Origin: DVED01 sp963838375
GTDB lineage: Bacteria; Cyanobacteriota; Cyanobacteriia; Cyanobacteriales; Geitlerinemataceae
Direction of reading: 5' to 3'
NCBI GenBank assembly: GCA_963838375.1
Contig: CAWIQY010000016.1
Location: 1 to 64,000, forward strand
Length of the DNA stretch: 64,000 bases
The notes under the pieces were generated by a model. It worked only from the letters and a program-made list of their open reading frames with translations, was not told where the DNA came from and ran no database searches. This document shows positions 55,997 through 62,290 of this stretch, piece by piece. Numbering within the stretch: position 1 is the first letter of the stretch; every line of letters begins with the position of its first letter. Both the position numbers and the translations under genes were made by a program.

Positions 55997-56059
55997 TATT
56001 CTCGGGAAATGAGGTTTAATGCAGCGTCAGATGGGTCAGATGTGTAGATGCTGTCATTT

Positions 56060-56175
56060 TATCATTTAGGGGACGAGTTGACGGGGGTTTTGGGATGTGG
56101 TGGTCTAATACCAAGGCAAAGCTATGACTACTTATTGTACGCTAATCTGTGAAGGGAAGTTTTCACATTGCGCAT
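56060..56175 (+). repeat. Dispersed promoter-bearing repeat, copy E
   Basis: TTGACG (56076-56081), a 17-bp spacer and a weakened -10 (TGGTCT). It is followed by GCTATGACTACTTATTGTACG and the shared tail to CACATTGCGCATAG. An ATG at 56122 opens a 17-codon frame (MTTYCTLI...). It lies just upstream of the DUF5615 remnant. Confidence 0.8.
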
Positions 56176-56221
56176 AGAACCTGTGGAGCTACAATGAAAA
56201 CATCTAAGACTGAACTGTTTG

Positions 56222-56386
56222 GATGAAAATGTGAATGGGGCGATCGCACTGGGACTTGGGCGCTATGGGATTGATGTGACCACAACGCAGGAAGTTGGGT
56301 TGTCGGGACAAGCAGATGAAGCGCAATTGGAGTTTGTGCGGCGAGAACATCGGGTGTTGTGCGAGTTTGTGGTGGCGATCGCTTGA
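56222..56386 (+). pseudogene. Remnant of a DUF5615 PIN-like/Mut7-C toxin gene
   Basis: The frame DENVNGAIALGLGRYGIDVTTTQEVGLSG then QADEAQLEFVRREHRVL matches the beginning of DUF5615 toxins, in which the DEN motif is catalytic. There is no start codon in frame, and the second half is replaced by CEFVVAIA and a stop. The last codons resemble those of the gene at 60592 (RVLCEWVVTIV), which points to recombination. It is too short to function. The usual small antitoxin gene upstream is lost, with only the repeat tail in its place. Confidence 0.65.
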
Positions 56387-56404
56387 GGGTGTGAAACTGT
56401 AACT

Positions 56405-56453
56405 TAATATCTGGTCAGATATATACAAAACTACTCAATTTGACCAGATATTA
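56405..56453. repeat. Inverted repeat downstream of the small antiparallel ORF
   Basis: TAATATCTGGTCA (56405-56417) and its complement TGACCAGATATTA (56441-56453) form a 13-bp perfect inverted repeat that overlaps the 3' end of the ORF at 56431. It may be a terminator or part of an insertion-element end. Confidence 0.6.
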
Positions 56454-56595
56454 AAGAATCAATATCGGCTCTTACCTTCTTCTGCCAGTCCGGTATTTGC
56501 TTGAGCCTTTCGCGGACACCGGGTAAAACTTTCAATTGCACCGGGACTTGATCGTATGCCACTTTATGATCTGGCTGGAATTTTAATGTTGGCAT
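56431..56595 (-). CDS. Small protein divergent from tnpB
   Basis: 54 residues, too short for routine ORF lists. It reads MPTLKFQPDHKVAYDQVPVQ, then LKVLPGVRERLKQIPDWQKK and VRADIDSLISGQIE. The ATG at 56595 lies 61 bp from the divergent tnpB start, so they share a control region. The regular, charged sequence without low complexity looks like a real gene. I have no named family for it. It may be a passenger or regulatory protein of the element. Confidence 0.55.
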   Translation of the reverse strand: MPTLKFQPDHKVAYDQVPVQLKVLPGVRERLKQIPDWQKKVRADIDSLISGQIE

Positions 56596-56656
56596 GATTA
56601 AAGGCTTTTATATCTGGTATACTACATAATATAACGTATTTGAAAGGTCGAATCAA

Positions 56657-57916
56657 ATGCTACTTAGTTTCAAGACGGCATTAAGACCCAACAATAAACA
56701 GGAGACACTATTTCGCAAAGCTTCCGGAATATCACGACACGCATACAATTGGGCTAACGCTCAGATCGGGGATGTTTTGGCAATTCGTGAAACCGACAAG
56801 ACGGTCAAAGTTCCTACAGCAATCGATTTACACAAAAAATTGGTGAGCCGAGTCAAATCCGTTAACCAATGGTATTACGAAGTCAACAAAAACGTCCCTC
56901 AAAAAGCGCTGGCAGATTGCCGAACAGCTTGGGATAGATGCTTTAAAAAGGTTTCCCAACAACCGCGATTCAAAAAGAAAGGTCAACGCGATTCTTTTTA
57001 TTTGGAATCAGGGACAAAAGCCAAGCCGGGAATCAAAAATGACGGCAAGCGAGTTAGACTGCCATCTATCGGTTGGGTGCGCTTAGCAGAGCCTCTACCT
57101 GTGACAGCTGTTCATAACTGTGTGATCTCACGCCAAGCTAATCGTTGGCTTATCTCAATTAAGGTTGAAATTGAAAAACCCAACGTAGACCCTAATAGAC
57201 CGACAATTGGTGTTGACATAGGAATTAAGGAATTAGCAGTTTGTTCTAACGGGAAAGTCTTCACTAACCCGAAAGCTTATCGCCGTTTAAACAAACGGAT
57301 GAAGCGGTTACAACGTCGCGTTAGTAAGCGCGTCAAGGGTTCTAAAAATCGAGCCAAGGCGGTGCAAAAGCTAGCTAAGTTACACGCCCGGATTGCCAAC
57401 ACACGTAAGGATGCGATTCACAAATTAACTCACTATCTTGCCCAGAACCACAGCGAGATCAAGATTGAGGATTTGTCAATTAAAGCATTCTTGAAAAATC
57501 ACAAGTTAGCCGGGGCGATCGCTGACTGCGGAATGCACGAGTTTCGCCGACAGTTAGAGTATAAAACTGAGAAATTTTCCAGTCAGTTGATATTGCTTGA
57601 CAGAATGTTTCCCAGTTCTCAGATTTGCTCGAACTGCGGCAATCATCGTCATAAAATGCCATTAAAAAACCGCACTTATCTCTGCCCTGAATGCGGTTAT
57701 ACCGAGGACAGAGACTTAAACGCGGCGAAGAATATCGAACGATGGTTTGATGGAATCCATATTCCAGAGCGTTCGGAAATGGCGGTGAGTTCCACCGTGT
57801 CAGCCTGTGAAGTAGACAAACCCGATAGCAGTTATGCTGTCGCTACGTTGAATCAGGAAGTCAACAGCAATCCGACTCATGTCCAGCTTTGTCTAGATTT
57901 GAGTAGGTTTGTATAG
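56657..57916 (+). CDS. tnpB: RNA-guided endonuclease TnpB, second element
   Basis: 419 residues, intact. RuvC-like residues: Asp in TIGVDIGIKEL, Glu in KIEDLSIKAF and Asp in DRDLNAAKN. Zinc ribbon CSNC...CPEC. It is clearly different in sequence from the copies at 12682 and 62271, so it belongs to a separate lineage. No tnpA is present nearby. A guide RNA would be expected at about 57850-57965. It lies between the DUF5615 remnant and an A-B module, consistent with insertion among toxin-antitoxin debris. Confidence 0.9.
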   Translation: MLLSFKTALRPNNKQETLFRKASGISRHAYNWANAQIGDVLAIRETDKTVKVPTAIDLHKKLVSRVKSVNQWYYEVNKNVPQKALADCRTAWDRCFKKVSQQPRFKKKGQRDSFYLESGTKAKPGIKNDGKRVRLPSIGWVRLAEPLPVTAVHNCVISRQANRWLISIKVEIEKPNVDPNRPTIGVDIGIKELAVCSNGKVFTNPKAYRRLNKRMKRLQRRVSKRVKGSKNRAKAVQKLAKLHARIANTRKDAIHKLTHYLAQNHSEIKIEDLSIKAFLKNHKLAGAIADCGMHEFRRQLEYKTEKFSSQLILLDRMFPSSQICSNCGNHRHKMPLKNRTYLCPECGYTEDRDLNAAKNIERWFDGIHIPERSEMAVSSTVSACEVDKPDSSYAVATLNQEVNSNPTHVQLCLDLSRFV

Positions 57917-57986
57917 GTTTTACAGAACGGTATTTTCAGGTGAGGAACGGTGCTAGCTTGGCAAAGCGAAGGAGTTGACAACAATT

Positions 57987-58211
57987 ATGCCAAAATCCAG
58001 AAAGGAGCGTCAGTTAGAAGAAAGGAAGACGACTTCCCACTGGGCGATATCCGAAGAAGCTTGCGAGTCGATGGAAGAAAAGTACGGGTGGACATTAGTA
58101 GAAACCAATCGAGATAATAGCAACCTGCTTCCTGTTGAGTGTGTTTTTGAGGGGGAAGCAGAGTTTCCCAAAGGTAGTATTGGATATTCCGCAGGAGAGG
58201 AGTGTGACTGA
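57987..58211 (+). CDS. Unnamed small family 'A' protein, copy 2
   Basis: 74 residues from the ATG at 57987; a TTG at 57975 is in frame, but GGAG at 57971-57974 would lie too close to it. Paralogue of the gene at 55787 (shared SEEAC..M..KYGW.L.ETxR and LPVxCxFE). The stop is separated by one base from the ATG of the B-family gene at 58213, so the two are translationally coupled. Function unknown. Confidence 0.7.
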   Translation: MPKSRKERQLEERKTTSHWAISEEACESMEEKYGWTLVETNRDNSNLLPVECVFEGEAEFPKGSIGYSAGEECD

Positions 58212-58212
58212 G

Positions 58213-58716
58213 ATGAGACGCAAAATTTTCTTTTATCCAGTTCCCGGACAGACAGATCGAACATACTGGAAATCGGGAATTCATGCTTGCAGCGATCGCA
58301 GCACAACCTTGCTACTGGCAGAATATTCGGATAGTTCGGGGAAAGCTGTTCCCAGCGAGGGGTATCGTCTATCTGAATACAAGCGAGATCCAGCGTCATC
58401 TACGTTTAACCATGGTGGTGCCACAACTCACTTCCGCAAGTCTCCTTGGGTGGTGGTTTCTGTAGAAGAGTATGTCGCTAATGTGGAGGGAATGCAAAAA
58501 TATAGCGAGGTCGCTATTTGCTATTGCGATTACCTACCTTTACCGGAGGAGGAAAACCCTTGGATCGAGATGCAAAGATCGATGCTTTCTCTCAATTCTT
58601 TCGCTGGGGATAAGCAGGCGTTTGAGGCATTTGTTAGCGGTTTGTCTCCAGCAGAAAGGGAATGCTATCAGATTATCGAGTTCGATCGGGCTGGGACTTC
58701 CATTGATCCCTGTTAA
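58213..58716 (+). CDS. Unnamed family 'B' protein, coupled copy
   Basis: 167 residues from the ATG at 58213. About 80% identical to the gene at 53935 through most of its length, with a diverged end. The conserved core is FFYPVPGQT, WKSGIHACSDRSTTLLLAEYSDS and RLSEYKRDPASSTFNHGGATTHFRKSPWVVVSVEEYV. There is no signal peptide or membrane segment. The tight one-base spacing to the A gene and a second A-B pair at 55371-55996 suggest a two-protein system, perhaps toxin-antitoxin-like, but there is no sequence evidence of activity. Confidence 0.72.
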   Translation: MRRKIFFYPVPGQTDRTYWKSGIHACSDRSTTLLLAEYSDSSGKAVPSEGYRLSEYKRDPASSTFNHGGATTHFRKSPWVVVSVEEYVANVEGMQKYSEVAICYCDYLPLPEEENPWIEMQRSMLSLNSFAGDKQAFEAFVSGLSPAERECYQIIEFDRAGTSIDPC

Positions 58717-58749
58717 AATTAAGGAATTGCCTAGACTGAGGAAGACATC

Positions 58750-59010
58750 ATGACTTCTCAAACACTGGACTTTGTGGAAGATGTATTAAGCAAGTTGCAG
58801 AAGTTACTGCCTGATCAGCAGGAACAAGTGTTGGCTTTCATTGAATTTCTAATCTCTCAGCAGGAGTGCTCCCTCCAGCAACAAACTTTAGGAGAAGTTG
58901 TGCCATCGCTCTCTAAACCACGTGTGTTCGGTCAATATCGAGGACAGATTTGGATGAGTGATGATTTTAACGATCCTTTGCCGGATGAGTTTTGGTTGGG
59001 GGAGTCTTGA
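58750..59010 (+). CDS. DUF2281-type antitoxin (VapB-like)
   Basis: 86 residues. The N-terminal part SQTLDFVEDVLSKLQKLLPDQQEQVLAFIEFL and the end RVFGQYRGQIWMSDDFNDPLPDEFWLGES are typical of DUF2281 proteins, which are usually encoded just ahead of a PIN-domain toxin and neutralise it. Its stop overlaps the start of a PIN remnant by 3 bp, as in intact pairs. The toxin is broken, so this antitoxin is now an orphan. Confidence 0.8.
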   Translation: MTSQTLDFVEDVLSKLQKLLPDQQEQVLAFIEFLISQQECSLQQQTLGEVVPSLSKPRVFGQYRGQIWMSDDFNDPLPDEFWLGES

Positions 59011-59087
59011 GAGTTTTACTGGATACTCATGTTTTCATCTGGGGATTAACGGTTTCTCCAGAGAAAGGGCAAAGCCTCTATCCATAA
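59007..59087 (+). pseudogene. Truncated PIN-domain (VapC-like) toxin
   Basis: Starting at a TTG that overlaps the antitoxin stop, the frame reads LRVLLDTHVFIWGLTVSPEKGQ and ends after 26 residues. LLDTHVFIW is the classic N-terminus with the first catalytic Asp. An intact VapC would be about 125-135 residues. Nothing resembling the rest follows, so most of the gene has been deleted. Confidence 0.75.
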
Positions 59088-59118
59088 TGCCAATGCTATC
59101 TTTAGACCTCATTTTTTC

Positions 59119-59159
59119 AAAAATTGGGGATAGAATATGATATTCTATCCCCAATTTTT
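59119..59159. repeat. Perfect 19-bp inverted repeat
   Basis: AAAAATTGGGGATAGAATA (59119-59137) and its exact complement (59141-59159) surround TGA. The A and T ends resemble a bidirectional terminator. It lies where the PIN toxin would have continued, so it may have come with the deletion. Confidence 0.7.
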
Positions 59160-59247
59160 GAGTTTTAAGCTAACTTTAAACACTTCTGGATGTTCGCCTA
59201 TAGCAAAATATTTAACAGTCAATATAGATTGCCGATCGAATCTCCGA

Positions 59248-59475
59248 TCAAAGCAAAACTTCCTCTAAAATCGGTCGATAATGCAACATCATTACTTGCC
59301 GATCGCTCAATGTTTCCAGTGCATAAGTCCGTCCTTGCCGATCGCTAAATTCAACCTCAAAAACTCCTGGTTCGTACACTTCAACGATCGTACCGACTTG
59401 TCCGCGATACAATCCCAATTCTGGTAGGTTTTCTATTAAGGCAACACTATCTAATAATTTCAAAGATCCATTCAT
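59248..59475 (-). CDS. DUF4926 family protein
   Basis: 75 residues with the pattern LLDSVALIENLPELGLYRGQVGTIVEVYEPGVFEVEFSDRQGRTYALETL. I recognise this as DUF4926, a small SH3-like beta domain common in cyanobacteria. Related genes often lie beside a DUF6883 or similar small gene in toxin-antitoxin-like pairs, but no such partner is seen here. The ATG at 59475 has GGAG (59481-59484) just upstream. Confidence 0.75.
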   Translation of the reverse strand: MNGSLKLLDSVALIENLPELGLYRGQVGTIVEVYEPGVFEVEFSDRQGRTYALETLSDRQVMMLHYRPILEEVLL

Positions 59476-59803
59476 CTCCTGTACCTCCTATTTTACAAAA
59501 TATAGCAAGTCACCAACCGGGGAAAATTCTCATCGCCTCGCACAATCCAAGCACTCCTAACAACAGCCTGTTTACCCGATACGCGACCTTGTAGGATCGG
59601 CCATATTTTTCACCTGACGTTAGAATAGATGCGATCTCCTTGGGATGTGGTAGTCTAATTAAGGGGCGAAGCTGTGACTAATTGTTGTACATCAATCAAT
59701 TTGGAGGACTATAGGATTGGGGATTCCTCTCTCTAATTCGTTGCTGACGATCGCCCTTTTTGGGGAATCAGATATCATGAAAAAATTAATAACTCACCAC
59801 TAA
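59476..59803. other. Intergenic region with partial promoter repeat
   Basis: About 330 bp without a gene. It contains repeat copy F (59630-59695) and, at 59715-59735, GATTGGGGATTCCTCTCTCT, which also follows copy B at 36285. It also holds the leftward promoter region of DUF4926. Nothing else was recognised. Confidence 0.55.
59630..59695 (+). repeat. Dispersed promoter-bearing repeat, copy F (5' truncated)
   Basis: Only the 3' part remains: TTGGGATGTGGTAGTCTAAT, GGGGCGAAGCTGTGACTAA and TTGTTGTAC. The -35 is missing and the ATG has become GTG. Confidence 0.7.
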
Positions 59804-60028
59804 CTATTCCGTTTCGGCTGTCTTTAAGGTCTTCAGATACAAGTTTAAGGCTTGGCGAACGTGATAGCTTTGACTTTCTGCCTGGGTACTTAGCCAAGCT
59901 TTCTGTTCTAAGGTGATTTTGACAGTAATGGCGACGGTTTCACCGGGTTTGTCAGGTGCCGATCGATCGGGTAGTTTCGCTAAGGTATTAGGATGTTTTC
60001 CTCTGGGATACTGAGAATTCTGACTCAT
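59804..60028 (-). CDS. Small ribbon-helix-helix-like protein (putative antitoxin or repressor)
   Basis: 74 residues from the ATG at 60028. The C-terminal part ETVAITVKITLEQKAWLSTQAESQSYHVRQALNLYLKT has the beta-strand, helix, helix pattern of ribbon-helix-helix DNA-binding proteins such as CopG or ParD. The N-terminus is a flexible, proline-rich segment. It is divergent from the unnamed pair at 60130-61044. A palindrome in the gap (60073-60090) could be its operator (inference). Confidence 0.65.
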   Translation of the reverse strand: MSQNSQYPRGKHPNTLAKLPDRSAPDKPGETVAITVKITLEQKAWLSTQAESQSYHVRQALNLYLKTLKTAETE

Positions 60029-60072
60029 CTTTTGACGTATACCTCTAAATGGAGTACTGTATTAACGGTGTT

Positions 60073-60090
60073 GATGTCACAGGTGACATC
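60073..60090. promoter_or_regulatory. Operator-like palindrome
   Basis: GATGTCAC-AG-GTGACATC is a perfect 8-bp inverted repeat. It lies between the RHH-like gene start (60028) and the ATG of the divergent gene (60130). Confidence 0.5.
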
Positions 60091-60129
60091 AGTAGTGTAG
60101 CAACCCTTAACCCACTGGGAAGTATTCAG

Positions 60130-60588
60130 ATGACAAAGCCTCAAAACTATTTGGAGTTTTTTGATTCTCAAGATAATCCAGACCGATGTGCCCAGCAAAT
60201 GGGATTACCGGGAATAGAATTGAGTGAAGAGGTTATCGATCGAAGGGATGATAAATTTAAGGAAGAGACGAGAAATTCTTCTCGACGGTTGGCAGGAGCG
60301 ATGAAAGCAAAAGGAGCGAGAAACTATGCCCAGGTGAATCGAACCATCAATGAAAATTTGTTTGGGTGTTCGACGCAGGAGTTGTACGAACATACTCAGT
60401 CTCGGAAATCCGATCGGGGGGATTTACCCAAAACGGCACAAACGGCACTCCAGGTTACTAATAATGCCACTCGTTTGGATATTGATGCGTGCGATATGAC
60501 GGGGAAATTTCGTCCGGAAATAGAATCAGAATGCCGTCAAGTTGCCGCAGAAAATGCTAAACAACAATGTCAAAATTTGGGATGGTAA
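60130..60588 (+). CDS. Hypothetical protein, first gene of an unnamed pair
   Basis: 152 residues from the ATG at 60130 (MTKPQNYLEFFDSQDNPDRCAQQMG); the frame is open from 60049, but that part overlaps the palindrome. No known domain. Hydrophilic, charged and probably helical (DRRDDKFKEETRNSSRRLAGAMKAKG, ARNYAQVNRTINENLFG). The QVNRTINENLFGCSTQELY stretch resembles sequence found in proteins of selfish or toxin-type loci, but I cannot name it. Three bases separate it from the next gene, so they are an operon. Confidence 0.55.
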   Translation: MTKPQNYLEFFDSQDNPDRCAQQMGLPGIELSEEVIDRRDDKFKEETRNSSRRLAGAMKAKGARNYAQVNRTINENLFGCSTQELYEHTQSRKSDRGDLPKTAQTALQVTNNATRLDIDACDMTGKFRPEIESECRQVAAENAKQQCQNLGW

Positions 60589-60591
60589 TTT

Positions 60592-61044
60592 ATGAATATC
60601 GATCGATTGCAAGCTGCGGTTAGAGCTAAATCGTTACATCCTGATGAAAATAACATTGAATCTTGGCAAGGGGTTTATATTCAGTGGTGCTTGGAGAAGT
60701 TGGATGAGGATTACGGTACCCTAGATGGGATTTACTGGGGAGCTTTGAATCCTATGGCGATCGATCCGGAGTTTCCGGAGGTATTTGAGGCGATGAGTTC
60801 TCAGGTTCTGGCAGTGTTTGTGCGAGAGCATACTGAGGCGATCGATCGTCTCAAGGATGGAATGGAGCAGTTGTTTGAGGGGAAGGAAGGGTTGGGGCGG
60901 GAGTTGTTTTTGGATGGGTTGAAGGGGATTCAGATTTTGGAGCGATTTCTGCGATCGGAATTTCAGGTCGCTCAGTCGGATTTGAGGGAGTTGTCTTTAA
61001 CGTTGAATCGGGTGTTGTGTGAGTGGGTGGTGACGATCGTTTGA
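60592..61044 (+). CDS. Hypothetical protein, second gene of an unnamed pair
   Basis: 150 residues from the ATG at 60592, three bases after the previous stop. No recognised family. Mostly helical and acidic (YIQWCLEKLDEDYGTLDGIYWGALNPMAIDPEFPEVFEAM, then LFLDGLKGIQILERFLRSEFQ). The last residues, NRVLCEWVVTIV, match the end of the DUF5615 remnant at 56222, and the DNA of this end is repeated at 63893-64000. The natural end of the protein may therefore have been replaced by repeat DNA. Confidence 0.55.
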   Translation: MNIDRLQAAVRAKSLHPDENNIESWQGVYIQWCLEKLDEDYGTLDGIYWGALNPMAIDPEFPEVFEAMSSQVLAVFVREHTEAIDRLKDGMEQLFEGKEGLGRELFLDGLKGIQILERFLRSEFQVAQSDLRELSLTLNRVLCEWVVTIV

Positions 61045-61103
61045 TGGGTTTTGCTCTGACAGGGGATATCTGGTAGAACATCGCTCTTCGTGTCACCCCC
61101 TCA
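61002..61103 (+). repeat. Direct repeat, left copy
   Basis: Starts GTTGAATCGGGTGTTGTGTG and runs through GATGGGTTTTGCTCTGACAG to the start of promoter repeat G. Its partner is at 63893-64000. The two differ by a few substitutions and a small deletion. Confidence 0.85.
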
Positions 61104-61270
61104 GACTGAAGTTGAGATCTACCGGATTTTGCCCCAAATTATTGAGAATGGGGTCATTTAGGGAACGTGTTGACGGGGGTTTTGAGATGTGGTAGTCTAG
61201 TCTAAGGGCGCTAGCTATGACTACTTATTGTACGTTAATCTTTAAATTGAAGTTTTTACATTGCGGATAG
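61098..61270 (+). repeat. Dispersed promoter-bearing repeat, copy G
   Basis: The longest copy. It starts at TCACCCCCTCAGACTGAAG, then CCCCAAATTATTGAGAATGGGG, TTGACG (61170-61175), a 17-bp spacer and TAGTCT (61193-61198), then GCTATGACTACTTATTGTACG and the shared tail. An ATG at 61217 opens a 17-codon frame. It lies about 120 bp upstream of xisH and probably drives it. Confidence 0.82.
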
Positions 61271-61321
61271 AACCTGTGGAGCTACAATGAGAACATCTAA
61301 GACTGAACTGTGATTTAAATA

Positions 61322-61738
61322 ATGTCTAGGAAAGACCGCTTTCATGAAGCAGTCAAACACGCTCTCGAAAAAGAGGGGTGGACAATCACCCACGATCCTC
61401 TCCCTCTGAATATCGGATCGCTCAGGTTGGAAGTTGATCTAGGTGCCCAAAAGCTGATTGCAGCTCAAAAAGGCACTCAGAAAATTGCTGTGGAAATTAA
61501 AAGTTTTCTCAGAACTTCCAAAATTACAGATTTCTATCAAGCTTTTGGACAATTTGTTCCCTACAAAGTTGCATTACAAAGACTGGAACCCGATCGAACG
61601 ATTTATTTAGCCGTTCCAGATTCTGTTTATGAAGAACTGTTTGGAGAACTCTTGATTCAAGATATTCTCGAACAATATCCAATGAAACTAATTGTTTACA
61701 CACCAGACCAGGAGGCAATTCGAGCGTGGATAGACTAG
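61322..61738 (+). CDS. xisH: XisH-family protein
   Basis: 138 residues, full length. XisH was first described beside the fdxN excision element of heterocystous cyanobacteria, but paralogues are widespread and the fold is that of a PD-(D/E)XK nuclease. The motif residues are visible in LRLEVDLGAQKLIAAQKGTQKIAVEIKSF (Asp, then E-x-K). It overlaps xisI by 13 bp. No fdxN or nif gene is in the window. A role as a toxin-antitoxin-like pair is a current inference in the field, not shown here. Confidence 0.92.
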   Translation: MSRKDRFHEAVKHALEKEGWTITHDPLPLNIGSLRLEVDLGAQKLIAAQKGTQKIAVEIKSFLRTSKITDFYQAFGQFVPYKVALQRLEPDRTIYLAVPDSVYEELFGELLIQDILEQYPMKLIVYTPDQEAIRAWID

Positions 61739-62067
61739 AACATTATCGAAAAAGCATCAAAACTCTACTGAAACAGTATGCTGATTCCATGAGTAAGAAC
61801 CCAGAATCTGAAGTAGAAATTGAGATTGTTTTCGATCCGGAAAACGATCGATATCTTTTACTCAATGTGGGTTGGCGGGGAGCAAAGAGGGTTCATCACT
61901 GCCTGTTTCACTTCGATATCAAAGGGGAGAAAATTTGGCTACAAGAAAATAATACTGACATTGAAGTCGATCGAGATTTACAAGAGATGGGTATCTCTCA
62001 ACAAGAAGTTGTGGTGGGTTTCCATCATCCTTCTGTTCGCGAATACTCTGACTTTGCTACGGCTTAA
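61726..62067 (+). CDS. xisI: XisI-family protein
   Basis: 113 residues from a GTG at 61726 (MDRLEHYRKSIKTLLKQYAD). Typical blocks are DRYLLLNVGWRGAKRVHHCLFHFDIKGEKIWLQENNTD and DLQEMGISQQEVVVGFHHPSVREYSDFA. Partner of XisH, with which it overlaps. Both proteins are almost always encoded together. Intact here, although the sequence directly after the stop is toxin debris. Confidence 0.93.
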   Translation: MDRLEHYRKSIKTLLKQYADSMSKNPESEVEIEIVFDPENDRYLLLNVGWRGAKRVHHCLFHFDIKGEKIWLQENNTDIEVDRDLQEMGISQQEVVVGFHHPSVREYSDFATA

Positions 62068-62290
62068 CTTACTGGATACCGATCGTTGTTCTTTTATTTT
62101 AGAAGGGGAAGCAGCAGCGAGCGAGAATTTTCGCCGTCGAGTCAATCTGACGATCGCCACCAGTGTTATTGTGGCTGGAGCACTCAAGTTCATGGTGCAA
62201 AATTCCCAACGACAAGCAGTCAACCTTCATATTCGGAACCAGGATTTTGCAGTTATTGACACTCTCGCCGCTAACCGCAAAGCGGTGTAG
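62066..62290 (+). pseudogene. Remnant of a VapC-like PIN toxin
   Basis: The frame reads LLDTDRCSFILEGEAAASENFRRRV, TIATSVIVAGALKFMVQNSQRQAVNL and then IRNQDFAVIDTLAANRKAV. LLDTDRCSFILEG and TSVIVAGALKFMV match the first catalytic Asp and the middle of VapC toxins of the tRNA-cleaving type. The start is lost against the xisI stop, the middle is deleted and the end runs into the insertion element. The usual Glu of VGEL is Ala here. Confidence 0.7.

Noticed and set aside
57985..58399. Minus-strand frames of 99 and 129 codons opposite the A-B module
   Set aside because: The sense frames are conserved as protein between the paralogous loci, whereas the antisense similarity only follows from that.
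61322..62067. Evidence of an fdxN-type developmental excision element
   Set aside because: XisH and XisI occur widely without the element; no XisF-type recombinase, fdxN or nif gene is present here.
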